Shown here piece by piece: positions 22,889 to 28,184 of a DNA stretch of 28,184 bases. Location: NCBI GenBank assembly GCA_035514995.1, contig DATJCC010000056.1, positions 1 to 28,184 on the forward strand, read 5' to 3'. How positions within the stretch are numbered: position 1 is the stretch's first letter; every line of letters starts with the position of its first letter. Made by a program: the position numbers and the translations under genes. The DNA is from Leucobacter_A sp035514995. Its GTDB lineage: Bacteria; Actinomycetota; Actinomycetes; Actinomycetales; Microbacteriaceae. The notes below the pieces were generated by a model. The model saw only the letters and a list, made by a program, of their open reading frames with translations. It had not been told where the DNA came from and did not search any database.

Positions 22889-23034
22889 AGCTATTGGGAT
22901 TAGCTACTGGTGCTTGGTGATTAGCTATTGCCTGACTTAGTCATCGAATCATATAGCTATTGCGCGACTTAGTTATTGCGCGACCCAGTTATTGCGCGAT
23001 TTAGTTTTCGAGTGATTTAGTTTTCGAGTGATTT
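22889..23034. repeat. 16-bp tandem repeat array overlapping the paaZ stop codon
   Basis: Seven head-to-tail units of exactly 16 bp run from 22923 to 23034 (for example AGTTATTGCGCGACTT and AGTTTTCGAGTGATTT), preceded by two shorter or longer decayed units at 22889-22922. The last two units are identical and the unit at 23019-23034 encodes the last residues of PaaZ; each of the newest units carries a copy of the minus-strand stop TAA. It is not CRISPR-like (no spacers). It looks like a growing minisatellite in the convergent gap between paaR and paaZ. Confidence 0.9.
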
Positions 23035-25047
23035 AGACACAAGCGTCAAGAGATCATATGTGGCAACCGTTTCATCATTTTGGTTGGTGAGCACCGCATC
23101 CCAATGCACTTCACCGTAGTCATCTGTTTCTCGTGGAACAATGTTTTTTGCGGTGAGGGTCACTCTGACAGAATCACCAGGAGAGACCGGTGTGATAAAA
23201 CGTAGCGACTCAAGACCATAGTTTGCTAGCACAGGGCCCGGATCTGGCCACACAAAAAGCCCGGCAGCATAAGAAATCAATAGGTACCCATGAGCGACCC
23301 TACCCGGGAAGAAGGGGTTAGCTGCGGCAGCTTCTTCATCCATATGTGCATAAAAAGTGTCGCCGGTGAAATGCGCAAAGTGCTCAATGTCTTCGAGAGT
23401 AACCAGCTTCAAATCTGAGCGTACCCGGTCACCAATTTTTAGTTCTTGCAGGGATTTTTGGAAAGGATGCACTGAATCGTCTGTTGAAGCTCCGGTGTGC
23501 CAAACACCAGTGATTGCAGTCAGCATTTCTGGGGTGCCTTGAACTGCTGTGCGCTGCATATAGTGGAACACACTTCGCACCCCTCCAAGTTCTTCGCCAC
23601 CGCCAGCACGGCCTGGACCCCCATGCACAAGCATTGGAAGCGGTGAACCGTGACCGGTTGAAGTGCGACCGTTCTCCCGGTTCAAAACGAGCATCCTCCC
23701 GTTAACCGAGGCTATCCCTAGAGCCAGTTTTGAGGTGAAGTCTGTGTCAGACGAAACGACGCTTGTAACGAGAGATCCGCCACCTTTTTGAACAAGTGCA
23801 ATCGCATCATCAACATCGTTATAGGAGATTACAGAAGCTACTGGCCCAAAAGCTTCGGTGTCGTGCACCCTATCCGATTGTGGATCATCAAAACGCAAGA
23901 GAATAGGATTTAAGAAGGCTCCACCCTCATCAGCAGTTTGACCTTCACCAAGCACTATCTTGCCACCGTCGTCAACGAGTTTTTGCACCTGTGCCAGAAC
24001 TTCTGTGCGCTGTTCGTTTGTAGCCAGAGCACCCATTGTGACTCCTTCTGCACGGGGATCTCCCACAACAGTCTTTGAAGAGATGCGCTCCTTGACCGCT
24101 TCGACAAGCGCATCAGCGACTCCTGTTGGCACCATGGCTCGACGAATCGCCGTGCATTTCTGCCCTGCCTTGACTGTCATCTCGCTAACAAGCTGCTTCA
24201 CATACAGATCAAACTCAGGTGTGTCTGGAGTCGCATCGGGTCCGAGTATAGAAGCATTTATTGAATCTGTTTCGGCGTTGAACAAAACACCACCGGTTTG
24301 CACTGCTCCTTGTCTGCGCATCGATTTGGCAGTGGAAGCAGAACCTGTAAACGAAATCATGTCTCCAAGAAGCGCGTGATCAAAAACGTCACGCATTGAT
24401 CCGCTGACCAACTGCAACGCGCCCTTTGGAAGCAATTCAGATTCGACCATGATGCGCACCATCTGTTCGCTTAGGTAGGCACCGGGTGTGGCTGGTTTAA
24501 TAATTGTGGGCATACCGGCGAGGAACGCTGGCGCGAATTTTTCGAGTGAACCCCAAACTGGGAAGTTGAAAGCATTTATCTGTACTGCAACACCTGGAAG
24601 TGTGGTGCGTATGTGGCGGGCGAGAAAACTGCCGTCTTTTGAGAGCCCTTCGAGTGGCCCGTCGAGCTGCACTTTCGCGTTTGGAAGCTCCCGACGCCCC
24701 TTACCGGAATAGGTAAACAGCACCCCGATCCCGCCGTCAATGTCTACCCATGAATCAGATTTGGTTGCACCTGTGCGATAAGAAAGTTCGTACAGCTCCT
24801 GTTTACGGTCTGTTAAAGCTAAGGCTAACTTTTTTAAAATAATTGCACGTTCGTGAAATGTAAGCTCTTGCATGCTGCGTTGCCCGACTTTGCGAGCGTG
24901 CTCAAACATTCCAGCCAGGTCAATTCCCTCACTAGAAAACCGTGCAACCTCTTCACCTGTAGATGCATCGACCAGTGGTGTTGCTTTGACCGACTCATCG
25001 GGTGACCACCATGCGTCTTTGACATAGCTTTTAAGAAGTGTCGACAT
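23017..25047 (-). CDS. paaZ: Bifunctional oxepin-CoA hydrolase / semialdehyde dehydrogenase PaaZ
   Basis: The 676-residue fusion has an aldehyde dehydrogenase domain (residues 1 to about 520) with Cys298 in VKAGQKCTAIRR and Glu259 in LFNAETDSIN, and a C-terminal MaoC-type hydratase domain (about 540-670) with FTGDTFYAHMDEEAA (Asp) and GRVAHGYLLIS (His). PaaZ opens the oxepin-CoA ring and oxidises the resulting aldehyde to 3-oxo-5,6-dehydrosuberyl-CoA; both active sites are intact and the length is normal. It is the last gene of the paaJ-F-H-Z set, 77 bases after paaH. Its last codons and stop lie in a 16-bp repeat unit, so the C-terminal SKSLEN tail is repeat-derived. Confidence 0.95.
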   Translation of the reverse strand: MSTLLKSYVKDAWWSPDESVKATPLVDASTGEEVARFSSEGIDLAGMFEHARKVGQRSMQELTFHERAIILKKLALALTDRKQELYELSYRTGATKSDSWVDIDGGIGVLFTYSGKGRRELPNAKVQLDGPLEGLSKDGSFLARHIRTTLPGVAVQINAFNFPVWGSLEKFAPAFLAGMPTIIKPATPGAYLSEQMVRIMVESELLPKGALQLVSGSMRDVFDHALLGDMISFTGSASTAKSMRRQGAVQTGGVLFNAETDSINASILGPDATPDTPEFDLYVKQLVSEMTVKAGQKCTAIRRAMVPTGVADALVEAVKERISSKTVVGDPRAEGVTMGALATNEQRTEVLAQVQKLVDDGGKIVLGEGQTADEGGAFLNPILLRFDDPQSDRVHDTEAFGPVASVISYNDVDDAIALVQKGGGSLVTSVVSSDTDFTSKLALGIASVNGRMLVLNRENGRTSTGHGSPLPMLVHGGPGRAGGGEELGGVRSVFHYMQRTAVQGTPEMLTAITGVWHTGASTDDSVHPFQKSLQELKIGDRVRSDLKLVTLEDIEHFAHFTGDTFYAHMDEEAAAANPFFPGRVAHGYLLISYAAGLFVWPDPGPVLANYGLESLRFITPVSPGDSVRVTLTAKNIVPRETDDYGEVHWDAVLTNQNDETVATYDLLTLVSKSLEN

Positions 25048-25087
25048 TGTGTTTCTTTCCTTTAAATTAGTAGCTTGTAGTTTTAGC

Positions 25088-25129
25088 TTGTTGAATTTAA
25101 TTTGTTGAAATTAATCTGTTGAATTTAAT
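25088..25129. repeat. 14-bp tandem triplication overlapping the paaH stop codon
   Basis: Three head-to-tail 14-bp units (TTGTTGAATTTAAT, TTGTTGAAATTAAT, CTGTTGAATTTAAT) fill the gap between paaH and paaZ. The third unit contains the paaH stop (25125-25127), so the stop-codon region was duplicated. This resembles the 16-bp array at the paaZ stop, with unrelated unit sequence. Confidence 0.85.
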
Positions 25130-25997
25130 CTGTCCAGTTATAAAATCCAGAGCCTGACTTGCGGCCCAGTTTTCCAGCAGCGACCATCTCTCTTAGAAGT
25201 TTTGGTGGTGCAAACCTAGGGCCCAAATCGCGCTCCAGCTCTTCTGCAATCCCCAAACGTACATCTAAGCCAACGATGTCGGTTGTGCGAAGCGGTCCAA
25301 CAGGATGCCGGTAACCGAGCTCCATCGCGGCATCAATATCGCTAGCGCTTGCGACACCTTCTTCAACCATGCGCATAGCTTCAAGAGCCAGTGCAACACC
25401 AAGTCTGCTAGAAGCAAAGCCAGGAGCATCGGTGACCGTTATTGGGGTTTTGCCTAGCGCTTCAACCCATGAGCGCGCAAGATCTGCCAGCTCAGGGGAC
25501 GTATCTTTTCCTACAACCACTTCAATTAAGCTTGATGCTGGAACAGGGTTAAAGAAGTGCAACCCAATTAGGCGCTCCGGCCGTTCAAGGTTCTCAGCGA
25601 GCTTTGAAATTGAAATTGACGAGGTGTTCGTCGCGATTACTGCGTCTTGCGATAGCTGCTTCACGACTTGTGTTAAAGCCTGAACTTTAAGCTCAAGCTG
25701 TTCCGGCACGGCTTCAACTACGAGGCCGTGCCCTCTAAACGAAGCAATATCGGTTTTCACGCTGATCCTGGTTTTAATCTCAGTAGCGTCGCCATCAAAG
25801 CCGCGAGAGATAGACGCATCTACGCTTTTCATAATGCGCTCTAGAGCATTGCTAGCTGATTCTTTGTCGCGCTCAACGACCGTAACTTTTGCTCCCGCCA
25901 GCAAAAAAGCGTGTGCGATGCCACTTCCCATACGGCCGCCGCCTAGAACTCCAACCTGTGTTGGCACAGCGGATTTATTCATCACTGTTTCACTCAT
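25125..25997 (-). CDS. paaH: 3-hydroxyacyl-CoA dehydrogenase PaaH
   Basis: The 290-residue enzyme of the 3-hydroxybutyryl-CoA dehydrogenase type has an NAD-binding Rossmann fold VGVLGGGRMGSGIAHAFLLAG (G19-G24, Glu42), NTSSISISKLA, the catalytic His in GLHFFNPVP and the C-terminal substrate domain (DAPGFASSR; GYRHPVGP). In phenylacetate breakdown it oxidises 3-hydroxyadipyl-CoA to 3-oxoadipyl-CoA. I start at ATG 25997, which overlaps the paaF stop by eight bases; the 28-codon upstream extension reads through paaF and is not needed. Confidence 0.9.
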   Translation of the reverse strand: MSETVMNKSAVPTQVGVLGGGRMGSGIAHAFLLAGAKVTVVERDKESASNALERIMKSVDASISRGFDGDATEIKTRISVKTDIASFRGHGLVVEAVPEQLELKVQALTQVVKQLSQDAVIATNTSSISISKLAENLERPERLIGLHFFNPVPASSLIEVVVGKDTSPELADLARSWVEALGKTPITVTDAPGFASSRLGVALALEAMRMVEEGVASASDIDAAMELGYRHPVGPLRTTDIVGLDVRLGIAEELERDLGPRFAPPKLLREMVAAGKLGRKSGSGFYNWTD

Positions 25998-26742
25998 TTT
26001 TCTTTTTTCTGTCAAGAAACTCCCCCATGCGCCTAAACTTTTCAGGGCTCTCGAAGAGAACGGCTTGTTCAGCAAGGTCAATTGCTGGGTGCGCGCTTCT
26101 AGGTGCCTGCAGTACCCGCTTCGTCGCGCGGCACGCTGCGGGGTCTAAGAGGTCTATCTGAGCAGCAATTTCTTCTGCTTTGTCTAATGCTTCTGCAGGG
26201 GTCTCAAGAAGGTGTGTAATCAATCCTGCTTGCAAAGCCTCCTCGGCGTTTAGAACCCGACCTGTAAGCAACATTTCTGCGGCAAGAGGCTCCCCGACAA
26301 GTTCCGGCAGTCGCCATGAAGCTCCTGCCGCAGCGATAATTCCTAGCCCAGGCTCGGGGTTGCCAATTTTTAAAGTTCCAGAGCCGACTCTAATATCAGC
26401 TGCATAAGCAAGCTCCGCCCCGCCGCCGAGCGCATAGCCGTCAATGACAGCTATGACCGGCATCGGAAGGGCATTAACTCGTTGGAAGGCTTTGGTGTTT
26501 ATTCCAGCCCTTGCATCAGCTTCACGCCTTTCTCGAAGTTGGGCAATATCAGCGCCAGCAGCAAATGTGCCGCCTTCTCCCCGCAAGATCAGCGTTTTGG
26601 GTTCCGTTTCCAACTTCTCACACATTTCGTGCAGAGCGTCGATTAGGTCTTGATCAATGGCGTTGCGTTTTTCAGGTCGGTTTAGTGTCGCGATGACATG
26701 TGAGCCATGATCTTCTATTTGCAGGGGGCTTTTTTTAGTCAC
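25990..26742 (-). CDS. paaF: 2,3-dehydroadipyl-CoA hydratase PaaF, GTG start
   Basis: The 250-residue crotonase-fold enzyme has both hydratase glutamates: Glu110 in ALGGGAELA and Glu130 in IGNPEPGLG. That separates it from PaaG at 16918, which lacks them. In the pathway it adds water to 2,3-dehydroadipyl-CoA. The start is GTG at 26742, two bases after the thiolase stop, with only a weak ribosome site, so translation is probably coupled to paaJ. A general enoyl-CoA hydratase is possible on sequence alone, but the position between thiolase and PaaH makes PaaF the best call. Confidence 0.87.
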   Translation of the reverse strand: MTKKSPLQIEDHGSHVIATLNRPEKRNAIDQDLIDALHEMCEKLETEPKTLILRGEGGTFAAGADIAQLRERREADARAGINTKAFQRVNALPMPVIAVIDGYALGGGAELAYAADIRVGSGTLKIGNPEPGLGIIAAAGASWRLPELVGEPLAAEMLLTGRVLNAEEALQAGLITHLLETPAEALDKAEEIAAQIDLLDPAACRATKRVLQAPRSAHPAIDLAEQAVLFESPEKFRRMGEFLDRKKKNE

Positions 26743-26744
26743 GA

Positions 26745-27950
26745 TTAACTTTCTAACCGTTCAATAATTGTTGCTGTTCCCTGGCCCACTCCAACACACA
26801 TAGTTGCTAAACCGTAACGGCTACCCTCACGATCCATGCGGTTCAAAAGAGTAACTAGAAGGCGAGACCCTGATGAGCCTAGTGGGTGTCCCAGTGCGAT
26901 AGCACCTCCGTCGGTGTTAACTAATGCAGGGTTAAGCCCTAGTCTGCGGATCGAAGCGATCGATTGCGTGGCAAACGCTTCATTTATTTCTATGGAACCC
27001 AAATCAGAGATTGAGAGCCCTGCACGTGAAAGCGCTTTCTCAGTTGCCGGGACGGGGCCGAGCCCCATCACCTCAGGTGCCAGCGCCGCCGAGACACTAG
27101 TAACTATGCGGGCTCGTGGTTTCAGTCCATAACGTTCAACCGCTTCAGCACTAGCGACTATCAACGCTGAAGCGCCATCATTTAGCGTAGAAGAGTTTCC
27201 GGCTGTTACTACGTTCCCGCCGGCGACCACAGGTTTTAGCTTCGCCAGAGCTTCGAGCGAGGTTTCTGGTCGGGGGCCTTCATCTTGACTAACAACCCCT
27301 TCTTTTCCGCGACCCAACTGCACCGTTACAGGCACTATTTCGCGTTCAAAGTGCCCGGCCGCAATAGCTGCGAGCGAGCGCTTGTGACTTTCGAGAGCAA
27401 AGGCGTCAGCGTCTTGTCTACTGATGTTGTCTACGCGCGCCACTTCTTCGGCCGTTTCGGGCATCGAATAGGTTGCTTTATCGCGAGCTAAAAGTTTAGG
27501 GTTTACAAACCGCCACCCGATTGAGGTGTCAAACTGCGCTCCAGGTTTACTCCAAGGTCGAGCGGGTTTTTCTTGCACCCAGGGTGCTCTGGTCATAGAT
27601 TCGACACCGCCAGCAACTATAAGATGTGCGTCTCCGGCGCGAATTGCTTGGGAAGCGTTTGCGACTGCGGTCATACCTGAAGCACAGAGTCTATTTACTG
27701 TATACCCGGGTAGGTCATCCGGTAGCCCGGCTAACAGGGTCGCGAGGCGCGCGACGTTACGGTTGTCTTCACCGGCTTGGTTGGCTGCGCCAAAAATTAC
27801 TTCGTCGAGCGCTTCGTGAGGCACTCCAGTGCGGTCTACAATTTCTTTGATTACGAGAGCTGCTAAATCGTCTGGTCTTGCCAGCGCAAGCGATCCTCCA
27901 TATCTTCCTACTGGAGTTCTTACACCGTCTATGAGGTATGCTTCTCCCAT
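26745..27950 (-). CDS. paaJ: 3-oxoadipyl-CoA thiolase PaaJ/PcaF
   Basis: The 401-residue thiolase has the nucleophile Cys89 in NRLCASGM, His355 in GGAIALGHPLGSSGSR and Cys385 in ATMCVGVGQG. It cleaves 3-oxoadipyl-CoA to succinyl-CoA and acetyl-CoA, and in phenylacetate breakdown also the earlier 3-oxo-5,6-dehydrosuberyl-CoA. GGAGGT lies about nine bases before the ATG. It is first in the paaJ-F-H-Z transcript, with a PaaR-like operator 68 bases upstream. PcaF, the same reaction in the beta-ketoadipate pathway, is the alternative name; context favours PaaJ. Confidence 0.93.
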   Translation of the reverse strand: MGEAYLIDGVRTPVGRYGGSLALARPDDLAALVIKEIVDRTGVPHEALDEVIFGAANQAGEDNRNVARLATLLAGLPDDLPGYTVNRLCASGMTAVANASQAIRAGDAHLIVAGGVESMTRAPWVQEKPARPWSKPGAQFDTSIGWRFVNPKLLARDKATYSMPETAEEVARVDNISRQDADAFALESHKRSLAAIAAGHFEREIVPVTVQLGRGKEGVVSQDEGPRPETSLEALAKLKPVVAGGNVVTAGNSSTLNDGASALIVASAEAVERYGLKPRARIVTSVSAALAPEVMGLGPVPATEKALSRAGLSISDLGSIEINEAFATQSIASIRRLGLNPALVNTDGGAIALGHPLGSSGSRLLVTLLNRMDREGSRYGLATMCVGVGQGTATIIERLES

Positions 27951-28017
27951 TAAATTGTGACCTCCATGTCAGCATCAGCTTCACGTAATCACTCAGATAC
28001 TTACTCAGAGCAATTTA

Positions 28018-28039
28018 ACTTACCGATCGTTCAGTAATC
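28018..28039. promoter_or_regulatory. PaaR-like operator upstream of paaJ
   Basis: The imperfect palindrome ACTTACCGATC / GTTCAGTAATC shares the TTACCGA and TTCAGTAA arms with the site at 21576-21597. It lies upstream of paaJ and, presumably, of an unseen divergent gene to the right, and would put the whole paa regulon under one repressor. Confidence 0.82.
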
Positions 28040-28044
28040 ATTAC

Positions 28045-28184
28045 AATAATAGGGCCCAATTGGCCACAGGCGCAAGCCAACGCAGAAGTCTATGCGCAAA
28101 AGCGCCTGCATTCCGGCGAGCTGGACGGCTTGCAGGCCAGAGTGAACCGACACCCCACCTTTAGCTACATGAGCCCTACACCCC
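28045..28184 (+). other. Right edge: possible start of a divergent gene, unidentified
   Basis: After the operator the sequence becomes more GC-rich and has a plus-strand frame without stops to the window end, including AEVYAQKRLHSGELDGLQAR. No ATG with a ribosome site precedes it, and I do not recognise it; a minus-strand frame is also open. A paa gene in divergent orientation would fit the operator. Confidence 0.25.

Noticed and set aside
22889..23034. Possible CRISPR array
   Set aside because: Units of 16 bp abut directly with no spacers, decay gradually and include a coding stop; no cas genes are present.
27699..27708. CTGTATACCC as a further GntR operator
   Set aside because: It lies inside the paaJ coding sequence and only one arm matches.

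Overview
The window looks like the chromosome of an actinobacterium (Actinomycetota, plausibly Micrococcales) with unusually modest GC content. This rests on three things: a CydC-type thiol exporter, a mycofactocin-type short-chain dehydrogenase, and a phenylacetate (paa) cluster whose operators resemble, from memory, the PaaR box of Corynebacterium. Several genes start at TTG or GTG. The taxonomic guess is inference. No rRNA, tRNA, CRISPR array, transposase or phage gene was seen.

Layout. (1) 3-1544 (+): 3' part of a cydC-like ABC exporter, cut by the window edge and meeting leuD tail to tail. (2) 1541-8505 (-): a tightly packed catabolic-looking set. In transcription order it is a GlcG/HbpS protein, a mycofactocin-type SDR, a hairpin, a type III CoA-transferase, an isochorismatase-fold amidase, an HMG-CoA-lyase-family enzyme, a GntR/FCD regulator, leuC and leuD. 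(3) 8506-9102: a 0.6 kb divergent control region with palindromes. (4) 9103-13604 (+): a maleate-isomerase/Asp-Glu-racemase-family protein and a complete carbohydrate-type ABC importer (lipoprotein, permease, double ATPase), closed by a strong terminator. (5) 13911-14620 (-) cupin and Dabb genes, and 15013-16197 (+) a DAO-family FAD oxidoreductase, divergent around a region with two TTGTATACAA-type operators. (6) 16491-27950: the phenylacetate pathway in three transcripts: paaA-B-C-D-E-paaG-thioesterase (-), paaI-paaR (+) and paaJ-paaF-paaH-paaZ (-). PaaR-like 22-bp palindromes sit at 21576-21597 and 28018-28039.

How the genes may work together. The paa genes cover every step from phenylacetyl-CoA: epoxidation by PaaABCDE, isomerisation by PaaG, ring opening and oxidation by PaaZ, thiolysis by PaaJ, hydration by PaaF, oxidation by PaaH and salvage by PaaI. 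Only the phenylacetate-CoA ligase PaaK is missing from the window. Regions 2-5 are the less familiar part. LeuCD can interconvert citraconate and (R)-citramalate. A family III CoA-transferase and an HMG-CoA-lyase-family enzyme could then activate and cleave citramalate to acetyl-CoA and pyruvate. The amidase resembles maleamate or N-carbamoylsarcosine amidases, and the SDR, FAD oxidase, cupin and dedicated importer could act upstream. I propose a catabolic island for an unidentified imported compound that passes through a methylated C4-dicarboxylate or its monoamide. The pathway is inference. The gene content, overlaps and active-site substitutions (Cys to Asp in the lyase, both catalytic Cys lost in the racemase-like protein) are read from the sequence.
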